Source of the DNA: Oricola indica
GTDB taxonomy: Bacteria; Pseudomonadota; Alphaproteobacteria; Rhizobiales; Rhizobiaceae
NCBI RefSeq assembly: GCF_019966595.1
Contig: NZ_JAINFJ010000002.1
Location: 615,530-679,529, forward strand
DNA length: 64,000 nucleotides
Direction: 5' to 3'
Shown here: positions 9,223 to 19,110 of the stretch, piece after piece
Layout: each line of letters opens with the position of its first letter
Numbering within the stretch: the first letter of the stretch is position 1
Made by a program: the position numbers and the translations under genes
Notes under the pieces: generated by a model
The model's database searches: none
What the model was told of the DNA's origin: nothing
Seen by the model: only the letters and a program-made list of their open reading frames with translations

Positions 9223-9426
9223 CTACTGCAGGGCGCGACCGTCCGGCATGTCCGCCGGCGTGCCCATGTCGGGATCGGTTTCGAAATAGGCGACGATCTC
9301 GTCGTCCGTCAGGCCGAGGTCCAGAAGCGCCTTCCAGGCCGTGCGGCGAAGATTTTCCAGCGCCTTGATACCCTCGCGGGCGTCGAAGCCACCGGTTTGC
9401 GGATGCATCCGGTCGGTAGTTTCCAT
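9223..9426 (-). CDS. Small hypothetical protein, 67 aa
   Basis: Short acidic helical protein (begins METTDRMHPQTGGF, ends PDMPDGRALQ). The start at 9426 is supported by a strong ribosome-binding site (AAAGGAGGATGAC directly before ATG). An in-frame extension to 9585 would read back through a transcription terminator and is unlikely. The segment LTDDEIVAYFETDPDMGTP resembles short conserved hypothetical proteins of Rhizobiales. No function is known. Confidence 0.7.
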   Translation of the reverse strand: METTDRMHPQTGGFDAREGIKALENLRRTAWKALLDLGLTDDEIVAYFETDPDMGTPADMPDGRALQ

Positions 9427-9548
9427 GTCATCCTCCTTTGCCCCGGCCCCTGCGACCTGCCCCTCTCCCCTACAGGACCGAGATGCATATTGGATGAAAA
9501 AACGGGGGCGAAAAAAAGACAAAACGGAAGTCATCACCTCGCCAACAA

Positions 9549-9576
9549 GAAAAGCCCCGGAAATCCGGGGCTTTTC
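9549..9576 (-). terminator. Intrinsic terminator after the metallo-hydrolase gene
   Basis: A perfect 12-bp stem (GAAAAGCCCCGG / CCGGGGCTTTTC) with a 4-nt loop sits 22 bp downstream of the minus-strand hydrolase stop at 9599. The A/T-rich ends give a T-rich 3' side in the minus direction. Confidence 0.8.
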
Positions 9577-9598
9577 GCAAGACAATTATTTTTCCGGG

Positions 9599-10378
9599 TC
9601 AGGCGTACCAGTCGCCCATCTTCACCGCGACAGCTTGGCCGACCAGCGCGGCGAATTCGGACGGATCCTGCGTGCCGCCGTCGCGGCCGCGATAGTGGTA
9701 GGGATAGACGTATTTCGGCATGAACTCCGTCACGGCCGAAGCGGCCTGCTCGACATCCATCGTGAAGGGCAGGTTCATGCAGAGGAAGGCGAGGTCTATG
9801 TTTTCCAGCGCACGCATTTCCGGAATGTCCTCGGTGTCGCCGGAAATGTAGACGCGGAAGCCGTCGAAACTCAGGACGTAGCCGTTGTCGCGGCCTTGCG
9901 GGTGGAAGTTCGTCCGGCCTTCGGTGGTGTTGTAGGCGGGGATCGCGTCGATGGCGACGCCGTTGAACGCGCTCGATTCGCCGTTGCCGATCGCGGTGGC
10001 CTTCGCCTTCAGCTCTTCCGGCAGCATCTCGTACACGGCGGGATTGGTGATCAGCATCGTGCTGTCGCCGACAAGCGCGGCCAGCGTGTCCGCATTGTAG
10101 TGATCGCCATGCTCATGCGTCACGAGGATCAGGTCGGGGGCGTCGAAATCCGCATAGGCGGCGGCTTCCCCGACCGGATCGGAATAGATGACGCCGGCCG
10201 GCGTGTTCATCACGAAGGACGCATGCGACACGGGATGCACGGCAATGTCGCCGCCACCGGTCGCGAACATGTCGCCTTCGCCCATCTGGGCGCGGGCCGC
10301 ATAGGGCAGGAAGGTTACCGCGCCGGCGGTGGCCGCAGCGGTCGCTACGAAGCGGCGTCGGGTCAGTGTCGGTTTCAT
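9599..10378 (-). CDS. Tat-exported MBL-fold metallo-hydrolase
   Basis: 259 aa. The N-terminus has a twin-arginine signal (LTRRRFVATAAATAGAV, cleavage near AARA-Q), so the enzyme should be folded before export to the periplasm. The metallo-beta-lactamase superfamily motif VTHEHGDHYNADTL (about 98-111) supplies the zinc ligands. HPVSHASFVM at the N-terminal side and YISGDTEDIPEM later match UlaG-like/beta-lactamase-like proteins. Substrate unknown. It is followed by an intrinsic terminator and is divergent from pgi. Confidence 0.9.
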   Translation of the reverse strand: MKPTLTRRRFVATAAATAGAVTFLPYAARAQMGEGDMFATGGGDIAVHPVSHASFVMNTPAGVIYSDPVGEAAAYADFDAPDLILVTHEHGDHYNADTLAALVGDSTMLITNPAVYEMLPEELKAKATAIGNGESSAFNGVAIDAIPAYNTTEGRTNFHPQGRDNGYVLSFDGFRVYISGDTEDIPEMRALENIDLAFLCMNLPFTMDVEQAASAVTEFMPKYVYPYHYRGRDGGTQDPSEFAALVGQAVAVKMGDWYA

Positions 10379-10636
10379 TGGCGATATCCTCCGGTTGATC
10401 GGTTACAATGGGTTAGACGTAGCGTCGGCGCGGGCCGGTTCAATCGCGATGGTCATCTGACCCGACCTCATCACCCGATTGTGAACGTGACCGAATGCGC
10501 ATCCCGGGACCTCGGGCGGCAGGCACGCCGGAGCACGGCCCAACCCCAGGCGTCGCGCCCCGCATCTTGCATTCGCGACGGCCAAGTTCTTTAAAGCCTG
10601 TGGCCGCCATGCGGCAGCCCAAACCGGAGAAACGCC

Positions 10637-12274
10637 ATGCCGACAAAGTCAGCCGCCATAGACGCCCTGAAGCGCCATTTCGAGAGCGGCGCGCCGACCG
10701 ACATGCGCGCGGCCTTCGCGGGTGACGGCAACCGGTTTGCGCGCCACAGCGCCCGCCTGGACGACATGCTGCTCGACTGGTCGAAATGCCGCGTCGACGA
10801 GACGACGCTCTCGCTGCTCGAAGACCTCGCGCAGGCCTGCGACGTCGAAGGCCGGCGCGACGCGATGTTCGCCGGCGAGAAGATCAACACAACCGAAGAC
10901 CGCGCCGTGCTGCATACGGCCCTGCGCAACCGCTCCAACACGCCGGTGACGGTCGACGGCGAGAACGTGATGCCCGACGTCAATGCGGTGCTCGCGGCGA
11001 TGGCCGATTTCTGCCATGGCGTGCGCGCCGGCACGATCAAGGGAGCCTCCGGCGCCCCGTTCACCGACATCGTGAATATCGGTATCGGCGGCTCGGACCT
11101 CGGGCCGGCCATGACCGTGCTGGCGCTCTCCCCGTACCATGACGGGCCGCGCTGTCACTTCGTCTCCAATGTCGATGGCGCGCATATGGCCGACACGCTG
11201 GCCGGGCTCGATCCGGTGCGCACGCTGTTCGTCGTCGCGTCGAAGACCTTCACCACCATCGAAACCATGACAAACGCCGCGACGGCTCGCGCATGGCTGG
11301 TCAATGCCTGCGGCGAAGAGGCCGTCGGCGCGCATTTCTGCGCCGTTTCCACGGCGCTCGACAAGGTTGACGCCTTCGGCATCTCCGCCGAGCGAACCTT
11401 CGGTTTCTGGGACTGGGTCGGCGGACGCTATTCGCTATGGAGCGCCATCGGCCTGCCGATCATGCTGGCGGTCGGTCCCGAGAGTTTCGGCCGGCTTCTC
11501 GACGGCGCTCATGCGATCGACAATCATTTCCGATCCGCCCCGATGCGCGAAAACCTGCCGATGATGCTCGGCCTCGTCGGGTACTGGCACAGGGCTATTT
11601 CCGGCTACCCGTCCCGTGCGGTCATTCCCTACGACCAACGACTGGCGCGCCTGCCCGCCTATCTGCAGCAACTCGATATGGAATCGAACGGCAAGGGCGT
11701 CACCCTGTCGGGCGATCCGGTCGATGGCGTTTCCGGGCCGATCGTCTGGGGCGAACCGGGCACAAACGGACAGCACGCCTTCTTCCAGCTTCTCCACCAG
11801 GGAACCGACATTGTGCCCGTGGAATTCCTCGTCGCCGCCAATGGCCACGAACCGGGGCTGCGCCAGCATCACGATCTGCTGCTCGCCAATTGTTTCGCCC
11901 AGTCCGAGGCGTTGATGAAGGGCCGGACGTTCGAGGAGGCCAAGGCTCAGCTTCTCGACAAGGGCGTGGACGAGGCGAAGGCGGCGGAACTCGCGCCGCA
12001 TCGCGTCTTTACTGGCAACCGTCCCTCGATCACGATCGCCTACGACACGCTCGACCCCTTTGCGCTCGGCCGCATCATCGCACTCTACGAGCACCGGGTT
12101 TTCGTCGAGGCGCAGCTTTACGGCATCAACGCCTTCGACCAGTGGGGCGTGGAACTGGGCAAGGAACTCGCCACGGCGCTGTTGCCGGTCGTCGAAACCG
12201 GAGAAGGGCTTGCGGAACGCGATGCATCAACAGCTGCGCTCGTATCGCATGTGCGCGATCTGAAGGCCGTTTGA
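10637..12274 (+). CDS. pgi: Glucose-6-phosphate isomerase
   Basis: 545-aa phosphoglucose isomerase interconverting glucose-6-phosphate and fructose-6-phosphate. Both signatures are present: [15 protein letters not shown] (about 259-273) and [13 protein letters not shown] (about 495-507). The central [19 protein letters not shown] carries active-site residues. Length is normal for the bacterial long form. The gene stands alone on the plus strand, preceded by a 258-bp non-coding gap shared with the divergent Tat hydrolase, in which I see no clear operator. Confidence 0.97.
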   Translation: MPTKSAAIDALKRHFESGAPTDMRAAFAGDGNRFARHSARLDDMLLDWSKCRVDETTLSLLEDLAQACDVEGRRDAMFAGEKINTTEDRAVLHTALRNRSNTPVTVDGENVMPDVNAVLAAMADFCHGVRAGTIKGASGAPFTDIVNIGIGGSDLGPAMTVLALSPYHDGPRCHFVSNVDGAHMADTLAGLDPVRTLFVVASKTFTTIETMTNAATARAWLVNACGEEAVGAHFCAVSTALDKVDAFGISAERTFGFWDWVGGRYSLWSAIGLPIMLAVGPESFGRLLDGAHAIDNHFRSAPMRENLPMMLGLVGYWHRAISGYPSRAVIPYDQRLARLPAYLQQLDMESNGKGVTLSGDPVDGVSGPIVWGEPGTNGQHAFFQLLHQGTDIVPVEFLVAANGHEPGLRQHHDLLLANCFAQSEALMKGRTFEEAKAQLLDKGVDEAKAAELAPHRVFTGNRPSITIAYDTLDPFALGRIIALYEHRVFVEAQLYGINAFDQWGVELGKELATALLPVVETGEGLAERDASTAALVSHVRDLKAV

Positions 12275-12369
12275 TCCCGAAAGAGGGGGTGCGGAGCGCG
12301 CCTTGCGGGGAACCTTCCCCTAGGTGAGACGTTCACATCACGGATTCCATTCGAAAGAGGAACGCCGCG

Positions 12370-12558
12370 ATGACCGACATATTCGACCCCCGCAATGACA
12401 ACGATCCGCGCATTCCCTACCCGGCCGGAAAATCGGCCTGGCATGTTCGGCGCGAGAACCGGATGCGGGCGGCGTCGGAGACCGGCGTCATCACGGCCGG
12501 CCTCTTCTTCGCGATCTGTCTCGTCGCGCTCGGCATGATGCAGCTTACCCTCGCCTGA
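12370..12558 (+). CDS. Small single-span membrane protein, 62 aa
   Basis: Hydrophilic N-terminal 35 residues (MTDIFDPRNDNDPR, Arg-rich middle) followed by one hydrophobic helix near the C-terminus (GVITAGLFFAICLVALGMM). The ATG is preceded by AAAGAGGAACGCCGCG, an acceptable ribosome-binding site. Coding potential is plausible because it opens with a typical polar leader and uses GC-rich third positions. No family recognised. Confidence 0.5.
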   Translation: MTDIFDPRNDNDPRIPYPAGKSAWHVRRENRMRAASETGVITAGLFFAICLVALGMMQLTLA

Positions 12559-12732
12559 CCCGAACCAGCGGACGACCTCGAGTTCGTCGCCATCCATGGC
12601 GGCGGGCGGCATTTCATGGGAACGCCCGTCGGTGATTGTCTCAGGGCGTGCGCGCTGCCGCTGTCCAACGGCTGAACCCGGATGCAGAGGGACGGCGTTC
12701 GCGCCGCCCCCACACTTAAGGTCGCCGCAGCA

Positions 12733-13350
12733 TCAGCACTGCGGTATCAGGCCGGTATCGGCACCGGCCTTTTCAAGCGTTCTGCGCATATCGACATCGC
12801 GCATCAGCGCGAAATAGGGTTCGTCGGCTTCAGCCCGGAGCCACGCCGACATGCGGATGGGGCCGGCCGGAACCGGCGCGGTTCGGCAACCGGTCGCGCC
12901 GACCGTCAGCGATCCTTTCCCATTCCCGCCAGCTGCCTTGTAGGCCTTGACCCGCGCCTGCATGGCGCGGAACGCCTCGCTGTCGGCCTGGTCGAACCGG
13001 GCAACGACAAGACGGGCGCTGCCGGCATGCGGGGGCAGGCCGGGCGCAGACGCCGTCTCGTCCGTGATGATCGGCTTGTATTGCTCCAGGAAACTCGTCT
13101 CCGGGTCACCCGTGTCGTAGCGGACCGTCACGGTGATATCCCCCTCGCGAAGCCGCAGGTAAGAGGGCGTCGCCAAGGCAAAGCGGATCGCGCCTGGATC
13201 GGCTTCCATGGGACTCATGCGGGCAAGTTTCAGCGCACTGGCAGGCGGCGTGCCGAGCGCGGCACAGCCGGAAAGCGCAAGGGAGACAAGAAGAACAGGC
13301 AGAAAGGCGGCCGCACGGCATGGCAATCCGCGGGTGATAAACGACGACAT
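12733..13350 (-). CDS. Putative lipoprotein, 205 aa
   Basis: The N-terminus has a signal sequence ending in a lipobox, LALSGC, so Cys should be lipidated and the protein anchored in the membrane facing the periplasm. The start at 13350 (MSSFITRGL) is preferred over 13383 because it has a GGAG site and a normal-length signal peptide. The remainder is a soluble alpha/beta-looking domain with no recognised motif. Function unknown. Confidence 0.75.
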   Translation of the reverse strand: MSSFITRGLPCRAAAFLPVLLVSLALSGCAALGTPPASALKLARMSPMEADPGAIRFALATPSYLRLREGDITVTVRYDTGDPETSFLEQYKPIITDETASAPGLPPHAGSARLVVARFDQADSEAFRAMQARVKAYKAAGGNGKGSLTVGATGCRTAPVPAGPIRMSAWLRAEADEPYFALMRDVDMRRTLEKAGADTGLIPQC

Positions 13351-13434
13351 CGGTAACTCCGCGATTTCACTCTTTACAGCCATTTCTTATTGTTATACGA
13401 TAATAAATACAAACATTTTTTGATGAGGCCCTCA

Positions 13435-13980
13435 ATGTCGCAACACACAATCGACCGACTGAAGCGGCTCAGCCGCATTCTCTACGGATTCTCGATCGCG
13501 CTCATCGCGGGGCTGGCCGTGGGCGGCGCCGTGCTGACCGCGATGACGATTGCCGACGCAGGCATTCTCACGCGCGCCTTCCCGGACGTCGTGCGCGATC
13601 CCGCAACGGTCTCTCTACCGGCACGCATCGTCAGCCTCGTCCTCGGCTGGATCGCCATCGGCCTGATGATCCACGCGATCCAATGCCTTATGCGGATGTT
13701 CTCGCTGACCGGACAAGGCAGGATCCTGAGCCAGGAGGCAGCGAGATGGATGCGCCGGGCCGGGATGACACTGTTCGTGCTGGCGATCTATGCGACGGTG
13801 TCGCGCACGCTGACGATCCTGCTGCTGTCGATGGGCAACCCGCCCGGCGAACGGCAACTGACAATTGGTATAGAGGGCACCCAGTTTTTCTCGATCTTCC
13901 TCGCCGGGGTCTTCCTGCTGGTGGCGCACGCGCTCGTCCTCGGCAGCGAGATCGAGCAGGAAAACAAAAGCTTCGTCTGA
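13435..13980 (+). CDS. DUF2975 domain-containing membrane protein
   Basis: 181-aa protein with four predicted transmembrane helices (about residues 14-40, 62-85, 105-128 and 148-170). The pattern and the downstream partner match DUF2975 proteins. These are nearly always paired with a small Cro/CI-type regulator of the YozG type, here the next gene 3 bp downstream. The start at 13435 (MSQHTIDRLK) follows a GAGG site; other in-frame ATGs at 13390 and 13423 are less likely. The pair is thought to form a membrane-linked regulatory unit, but its role is unknown. Confidence 0.82.
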   Translation: MSQHTIDRLKRLSRILYGFSIALIAGLAVGGAVLTAMTIADAGILTRAFPDVVRDPATVSLPARIVSLVLGWIAIGLMIHAIQCLMRMFSLTGQGRILSQEAARWMRRAGMTLFVLAIYATVSRTLTILLLSMGNPPGERQLTIGIEGTQFFSIFLAGVFLLVAHALVLGSEIEQENKSFV

Positions 13981-13983
13981 GCC

Positions 13984-14196
13984 ATGGCCATCATTGTACA
14001 TCTCGACGTCATGCTGGCGAAACGCAAGATGCGCTCGAAGGAACTGGCGGAGGCGATCGGCATCACCGAGCAGAACGTGTCTCTGCTGAAATCGGGCAAG
14101 GTGCGCGGCGTACGCTTCGAGACACTTGAAAAGATCTGCGCCATTCTCGACTGCCAGCCCGGCGACCTTTTGGAATACTCGCCCGACGGCGGATAA
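13984..14196 (+). CDS. Cro/CI-type (XRE) HTH regulator, YozG-like
   Basis: 70-aa protein that is essentially one helix-turn-helix domain: KELAEAIGITEQNVSLLKSG forms helices 2-3, followed by FETLEKICAILDCQPGDLLEY, the hallmark of the short YozG-like family. It starts 3 bp after the DUF2975 gene and is surely co-transcribed with it. It probably regulates its own operon; no operator was identified. Confidence 0.92.
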   Translation: MAIIVHLDVMLAKRKMRSKELAEAIGITEQNVSLLKSGKVRGVRFETLEKICAILDCQPGDLLEYSPDGG

Positions 14197-14262
14197 GGTT
14201 GCGACAGACTTGCGGGCTCGCCTGCGTTGCCCTAACGCTGACCTACAAGGCGAGAGGACGCG

Positions 14263-16077
14263 ATGACAAGCAACGGCAAGACGAGCACGGGCGGAACGAA
14301 ACTGCGCAGCCAGCAATGGTTCGACAATCCGGACAATCCCGGCATGACGGCGCTCTATCTGGAGCGCTATCTGAATTACGGGCTGACGCGCGAGGAATTG
14401 CAGTCGGGCAAGCCGATCATCGGCATCGCGCAGACCGGCTCCGATCTCTCACCCTGCAATCGTCACCATGTCGAACTGGCCAAGCGGGTGCGCGACGGCA
14501 TCGTCGCGGCGGGCGGCATACCGTTCGAGTTTCCCTGCCATCCGATCCAGGAAACCGGCAAACGTCCGACCGCCTCGCTGGACCGCAATCTCGCCTATCT
14601 GTCGCTGGTCGAGGTGCTTTACGGCTATCCGCTGGACGGTGTCGTGCTGACCATCGGCTGCGACAAGACCACGCCGGCGCTGTTGATGGCCGCCGCGACC
14701 GTGAATATCCCCGCAATCGCCTTGTCGGTGGGTCCGATGCTCAACGGCTGGCATCGCGGCGAACGTACCGGTTCGGGCACGATCGTCTGGAAATCGCGCG
14801 AACGGCTTTCCGCCGGCGAGATCGACTATGACGAGTTCATGGACATCGTGGCCTCGTCGGCGCCGTCGGTCGGTTATTGCAACACGATGGGCACGGCGAC
14901 GACGATGAATTCGCTGGCCGAGGCGCTCGGCATGCAGTTGCCCGGCTCAGCGGCCATTCCCGCTCCCTATCGCGAGCGCGGCCAGATTTCCCATGAGACC
15001 GGAAAGCGCATCGTGGAGATGGTGCACGAGGACCTGAAACCCTCCGACATCATGACGCGCGAGGCCTTCGAGAACGCCATCGTGGTCAACTCGGCCATCG
15101 GCGGCTCGACCAACGCGCCGGTTCACCTGAACGCCATCGCCCGCCATGTCGGCGTGAAACTGGACAATGACGACTGGCAGGCGCTCGGCCACCGGATCCC
15201 GCTTCTCGTCAACCTGCAGCCGGCCGGCGAATATCTCGGCGAGGACTATTGCCATGCCGGCGGCGTGCCGGCCGTGGTGATGGAACTGATGAAGGAAGGC
15301 CTGCTACCGCATCCGGACGCGATCACGGCAAACGGCAAGTCGATGGGCGAGAATTGCGGCACGGTCGAAAACCTCAACACCGATGTCATCCACCCGGTCT
15401 CCGACCCGCTGGTCGCCCATGCGGGCTTCATCAACCTGAAGGGCAACCTGTTCGATTCCGCGATCATGAAGACCAGCGTGATCTCCGAGGAGTTTCGTAA
15501 GCGTTACCTTTCCAATCCCGACGACCCGGAAGCCTTCGAGGGCAAGGTCGCGGTGTTCGACGGACCGGAAGACTATCACGCCCGCATCGACGATCCGGCC
15601 GAAAACATCGACGAATACACGGTGCTTGTGATCCGCGGCGCCGGTCCGATCGGCTATCCGGGTGCGGCGGAAGTCGTGAACATGCAGCCGCCGAACTACC
15701 TGATCAAAAAGGGTATCCTGTCACTGCCCTGCATCGGCGATGGACGCCAGTCCGGCACATCGGGATCGCCGTCGATCCTCAATGCCTCTCCGGAAGCCGC
15801 CGCCATGGGCGGACTCGCGCTTCTCGAGAACGGCGACCGCCTCCGCATCGATCTCGGTAAGGGCACGGCGAATATCCTGATCTCCGACGAGGAGCTTTCG
15901 GCCCGTCGCGAGGCGCTGGAGAAAGCCGGCGGCTATGCCTATCCGGCGCACCAGACGCCCTGGCAGGAAATCCAGCGCGGCATCGTCGACCAGCTCTCGG
16001 AAGGCATGGTGCTCAAGCCCGCGGTCAAATACCAGAAGGTTGCTGAAACGCAGGGTGTGCCGCGCGACAATCACTGA
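14263..16077 (+). CDS. IlvD/Edd family sugar-acid dehydratase, D-xylonate dehydratase type
   Basis: 604-aa Fe-S dehydratase. Conserved segments include [16 protein letters not shown] (first cluster ligand), [16 protein letters not shown] (second Cys), [19 protein letters not shown] (third Cys) and the C-terminal [17 protein letters not shown] plus [16 protein letters not shown]. The sequence follows my recollection of Caulobacter crescentus XylD closely throughout ([16 protein letters not shown] type start, [11 protein letters not shown]), more than IlvD or Edd. It would convert an aldonic acid such as xylonate to the 2-keto-3-deoxy acid. No other pentose genes lie alongside, so the exact substrate is uncertain. 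Confidence 0.9.
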   Translation: MTSNGKTSTGGTKLRSQQWFDNPDNPGMTALYLERYLNYGLTREELQSGKPIIGIAQTGSDLSPCNRHHVELAKRVRDGIVAAGGIPFEFPCHPIQETGKRPTASLDRNLAYLSLVEVLYGYPLDGVVLTIGCDKTTPALLMAAATVNIPAIALSVGPMLNGWHRGERTGSGTIVWKSRERLSAGEIDYDEFMDIVASSAPSVGYCNTMGTATTMNSLAEALGMQLPGSAAIPAPYRERGQISHETGKRIVEMVHEDLKPSDIMTREAFENAIVVNSAIGGSTNAPVHLNAIARHVGVKLDNDDWQALGHRIPLLVNLQPAGEYLGEDYCHAGGVPAVVMELMKEGLLPHPDAITANGKSMGENCGTVENLNTDVIHPVSDPLVAHAGFINLKGNLFDSAIMKTSVISEEFRKRYLSNPDDPEAFEGKVAVFDGPEDYHARIDDPAENIDEYTVLVIRGAGPIGYPGAAEVVNMQPPNYLIKKGILSLPCIGDGRQSGTSGSPSILNASPEAAAMGGLALLENGDRLRIDLGKGTANILISDEELSARREALEKAGGYAYPAHQTPWQEIQRGIVDQLSEGMVLKPAVKYQKVAETQGVPRDNH

Positions 16078-16099
16078 CGGCCGGGATAGGAAAGCCGCC

Positions 16100-16975
16100 A
16101 TGGAACGCGTCGTCAGGGCCAGCGATATCGAAATCTCCACGGAGAGTTTCGGCGACGCGGGCAACCCGGCGCTCGTGCTGGCAATGGGCGCCACCGCCTC
16201 GAAACTGTGGTGGCCGCGCGATTTCTGCGAGGGGCTGGCGAAGTCGGGATACCATGTCATCCGCTACGATCACCGCGATACCGGATGCTCCACGTCCTAT
16301 CCGCCTGGAGAAGCACCCTATGCAGCCGAGGACCTCGCGGACGACCTGCTCTCGGTCATGGACGGCTACAATCTCGATAGAGCGCACGTGGCCGGCATGT
16401 CGCTCGGCGGCTACATCGCGCAAATGGTCGCCCTGCGCCAGCCGGAGCGGGTCCTGTCGCTGACACTGATCGGCACCGAACCACTTGGTTGGACAGGGCC
16501 GGACCTCCCGGGCATCGCGCCGGAATTCATGCTGCATTTCGCGGCGATGGAAACGCTCGACTGGTCAGACCACGGCGCGGTGAGGGATTTCATGCTGGAG
16601 GCGGCACGCCTTTCGGCAGGCGGCAATCCGTTCGACGCGGAGCGGGAATTGCGCCGCATCGACGCCGAACTCGGCCGCGCGCGCGACATGCGCAGCGCCT
16701 TCAATCACGGCATGTTGACGGTCCGCGACGACTGGCATGACGCGACAGCACGCATCTCCCAGCCGGTGCTCGTCATACACGGCGAACAGGACCCGATCCT
16801 TCCATTGGCGAACGGCGAAGCGCTGGCGACCGCGATCCCCCGAGCGCGCCTCGTCGTCCTGAAGGGCGTCGGCCACGAAATCCCGCAGGCTGCGATCCTC
16901 GTCATGATCGCGGAGATGACAGAGTTCATGCGGCAGGTGGCAGGCCTCACGCCGCCCACCGGACCCGGCTTCTAG
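16100..16975 (+). CDS. Alpha/beta hydrolase
   Basis: 291-aa serine hydrolase-fold protein. The nucleophile elbow is GMSLGGYIAQ (about 97-106). The acid is likely the Asp in HGEQDPILPLAN, and the histidine lies in GVGHEIP near the C-terminus. The early motif YDHRDTGCST resembles the RDxGxS segment of the family. The ATG at 16100 has a ribosome-binding site (AGGAAAG). It begins 22 bp after the dehydratase and may share its transcript, suggesting ester or lactone hydrolysis (for example an aldonolactone) as one guess. Its last 4 bp overlap the convergent hxlR-type gene. Confidence 0.88.
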   Translation: MERVVRASDIEISTESFGDAGNPALVLAMGATASKLWWPRDFCEGLAKSGYHVIRYDHRDTGCSTSYPPGEAPYAAEDLADDLLSVMDGYNLDRAHVAGMSLGGYIAQMVALRQPERVLSLTLIGTEPLGWTGPDLPGIAPEFMLHFAAMETLDWSDHGAVRDFMLEAARLSAGGNPFDAERELRRIDAELGRARDMRSAFNHGMLTVRDDWHDATARISQPVLVIHGEQDPILPLANGEALATAIPRARLVVLKGVGHEIPQAAILVMIAEMTEFMRQVAGLTPPTGPGF

Positions 16976-17355
16976 ACATGCGGCCGCGCCGCCGCCCACG
17001 TGAGCAGGGCGTCGAGGGCTGGGCATAGATCCTGGCCCCATTCCGTCAGCCTGTATTCGACCTTGGGCGGCACTTGCGGGTAGACCGTGCGATGTACGAT
17101 GCCGTCGGCTTCGAGCTGCCGCAACTGCTGAATCAGCATCTTCTGGGACACGTCCGGGATGGCGCGTTCGAGGTCCGAGAAGCGCATGACGCGGCCGCCA
17201 AACAGGTGAAACAGGATCACCAGCTTCCAGCGACCCTCCAATATCTTGAGAGCGCTTTCCACACCGGATGCTGCGGTTTCGCGGGTGTAGTCATGCGCCG
17301 GGGCTTGTAACTTACTTTTTGGTGAGTACCCGACTTTTTTGTCCGTTCTTGTCAT
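16972..17355 (-). CDS. HxlR family transcriptional regulator
   Basis: 127-aa winged-helix protein. The HxlR signature is clear: LEGRWKLVILFHLFGGRVMRF, FSDLERAIPDVSQKMLIQQLRQLEADGIV and a C-terminal PPKVEYRLTEWGQDLCPALDAL. It is divergent from a small NTF2-like protein, the usual arrangement for HxlR regulators and their target. The annotated start at 17355 gives a 30-residue basic leader that contains a candidate operator palindrome, so the true start is uncertain. Confidence 0.9.
   Translation of the reverse strand: MTRTDKKVGYSPKSKLQAPAHDYTRETAASGVESALKILEGRWKLVILFHLFGGRVMRFSDLERAIPDVSQKMLIQQLRQLEADGIVHRTVYPQVPPKVEYRLTEWGQDLCPALDALLTWAAARPHV
17310..17327. promoter_or_regulatory. Candidate HxlR operator
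   Basis: Imperfect inverted repeat ACTTAC-TTTTTG-GTGAGT (5 of 6 arm positions match) lies near the divergent start regions of the HxlR gene and the NTF2-like gene. HxlR-type proteins bind such short dyads between divergent genes. It overlaps the first codons of hxlR as drawn. Confidence 0.4.
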
Positions 17356-17411
17356 ACAGTCAGGTTATCCGCAGATATGCGCCCACTGCAACATCATACG
17401 GAACGACCCCG

Positions 17412-17726
17412 ATGACAGATACGCTCCCCACCCCCATCGCAGACTATTTCTCCGCCGACACACCGGAAGGCATTGCAAAGTGCTTCACGCAGGACGGCAT
17501 CGCCGTCGACGAACGCAACACCCATCGCGGGCGCGACGAAATCCTGAAATGGCGCGAGGAAGTCGGAAAGATCAGTTTCAGCCACGAGATCCTCTCGGTC
17601 CGCCGTGACGGGAACCGCGTGACAGTGGCGACCCGCGTCTCCGGCAACTTCAAGGGAAGTCCGGTCGACCTGGACAATGTATTCGATCTGGAAGGCGACC
17701 TGATCAGTCGGCTGGAAATCTCGTGA
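17412..17726 (+). CDS. NTF2-like/SnoaL-fold protein
   Basis: 104-aa protein with the layout of the nuclear transport factor 2-like superfamily: an initial helix with an FSADTPEGIAKCF stretch, then FTQDGIAVDERNTHRGRDEI, followed by beta-strands (SFSHEILSVRRDGNRVTV, DLDNVFDLEGDLISRLEI). Family members bind or isomerise small molecules, and the substrate is unknown here. It is transcribed divergently from the HxlR regulator, which probably controls it. The ATG at 17412 is the first Met of the conserved fold. Confidence 0.8.
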   Translation: MTDTLPTPIADYFSADTPEGIAKCFTQDGIAVDERNTHRGRDEILKWREEVGKISFSHEILSVRRDGNRVTVATRVSGNFKGSPVDLDNVFDLEGDLISRLEIS

Positions 17727-17831
17727 GGTGCTTCGTGCCCGGACTTCTAACCAGTGGCCGGAAGGGCTTTGCCTGATCCACGCGTGACGCTAGGGTCGTT
17801 TTCAACGCGCCCTATCCGTGACGGAGCCGCC

Positions 17832-19025
17832 ATGTGCCATCGCCTGATCGCCTTTGTCTGCATCGTGCTGCTTGCGGCCTTACCGGCCCGGGCCGATGTG
17901 AAGGACACGATCGCGAAACAGGCGCCGTCCGGACTGGTGCTCGTTCTCGACAAGGACGGCAACGAACTGATCGCGCAGAATACCGACGAGCCCTTCGTTC
18001 CCGCTTCGGTCACAAAAGTCGTCACCGCATGGCTAGCGCTGGAGGTGCTCGGCGCGGACTATCGTTTCGAAACCCGGTTCTACATGGACGACAAACGGGT
18101 GCTTTACGTACGCGGCGGCGGCGACCCATTCCTGGTGTCCGAGGAACTGGCGCTCATCGCGCCGGCGCTTCTCGCCGCGACCGGTTCCGAACCATTCAGC
18201 GCCGTGGTTCTCGATGGCAGCTACTACCCGACCGATCTCGTCATTCCGGGGATCGAGAACACCGGCGAATCCTATGACGCCCTGAATTCCGCGCTCGCGG
18301 TCAATTTCAACACGATCAATGCCGTGCGCGACGGCAAGACCGTGCGGTCGGCGGAGGAACAGACGCCGATCACCCCGCTGGCGATCAGCCAGTTTCTGGC
18401 GCGCGCGCCAAACGGCCGCAGCCGCATCAGCCTTGCTCAGGAAAACCCGGAGATCAGCGTCCGATATGCGGGCGAACTGCTGGCCGCCTTTATCGAGAAG
18501 GCCGGGGGCGCCGTCGATGGCGAGATATCGATCGGGGCGGTGCCGGCAGGCCTGGAGCCGATCCATGTTCACCGCCAGTCACGGCCGCTGTCGGAAATCC
18601 TGAAACTGATGCTGATCGGCTCGAACAACTATATCGCCAACCAGATATTCCTGGAGATCGGCGCCGATCTCCTTGGCGGGCCGGTCAGCCTCGACAAGTC
18701 GCTGCGCGTTTCTCGCGATATCCTCGCACGGCACGGCCTCGCCAATTCGATCCATCTGGAGGAAGGTTCGGGCATCAGTCGCGGCAATCATTTCACCGCG
18801 CGCGGTCTCGCGAAGCTGCTTGATCTCTTCGCGCCCCATGCCCGGCTGATGCGCAGCACCAAGGCGGGCTCCCGCTACAAGACAGGCACGTTTTCGGGCG
18901 TCCGGACGCTGGCCGGTTTCGCCAAAACGTCCAGTCACGGCGATGTGCGGTTCGTGATCTCGCTCAACAGCGGGCCCGGCAAACTGCGTTTCCATATTCT
19001 CCAGGCCATCGAGCAGGGCCTCTAG
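17832..19025 (+). CDS. dacB: D-alanyl-D-alanine carboxypeptidase, PBP4-like (peptidase S13)
   Basis: 397-aa exported penicillin-binding protein. The signal peptide is about residues 1-22 (ending LPARA-D). The three active-site motifs are present in order: SxxK in PASVTKVVTAWLAL (about 56-69), SNN in LIGSNNYIANQIF (about 260-270), and YKTGTFSG near the C-terminus. It trims or cleaves peptidoglycan peptides in the periplasm. The start at 17832 follows a GGAG site and gives a proper signal sequence; the frame stays open upstream to 17754. It converges with the agl operon across an intrinsic terminator. Confidence 0.88.
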   Translation: MCHRLIAFVCIVLLAALPARADVKDTIAKQAPSGLVLVLDKDGNELIAQNTDEPFVPASVTKVVTAWLALEVLGADYRFETRFYMDDKRVLYVRGGGDPFLVSEELALIAPALLAATGSEPFSAVVLDGSYYPTDLVIPGIENTGESYDALNSALAVNFNTINAVRDGKTVRSAEEQTPITPLAISQFLARAPNGRSRISLAQENPEISVRYAGELLAAFIEKAGGAVDGEISIGAVPAGLEPIHVHRQSRPLSEILKLMLIGSNNYIANQIFLEIGADLLGGPVSLDKSLRVSRDILARHGLANSIHLEEGSGISRGNHFTARGLAKLLDLFAPHARLMRSTKAGSRYKTGTFSGVRTLAGFAKTSSHGDVRFVISLNSGPGKLRFHILQAIEQGL

Positions 19026-19057
19026 ACCCGGCGCTGCTCATCCCCTGCGGCATGAAA

Positions 19058-19089
19058 AAGGCCTCCTCCTGGCGCAAGGAGGAGGCCTT
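19058..19089 (-). terminator. Terminator of the agl operon (possibly bidirectional)
   Basis: A 12-13 bp stem (AAGGCCTCCTCC / GGAGGAGGCCTT) with a short loop lies between convergent dacB and aglK. Read on the minus strand it ends in TTTTTC, giving a good U-tract for the agl transcript. It may also stop dacB readthrough. Confidence 0.8.
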
Positions 19090-19110
19090 CGGGAGGATGG
19101 CTATCCGTGT

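Noticed and set aside
12275..12330. GGGGAACCTTCCCC hairpin after pgi as a terminator
   Set aside because: The loop would be only two bases and no U-tract follows.
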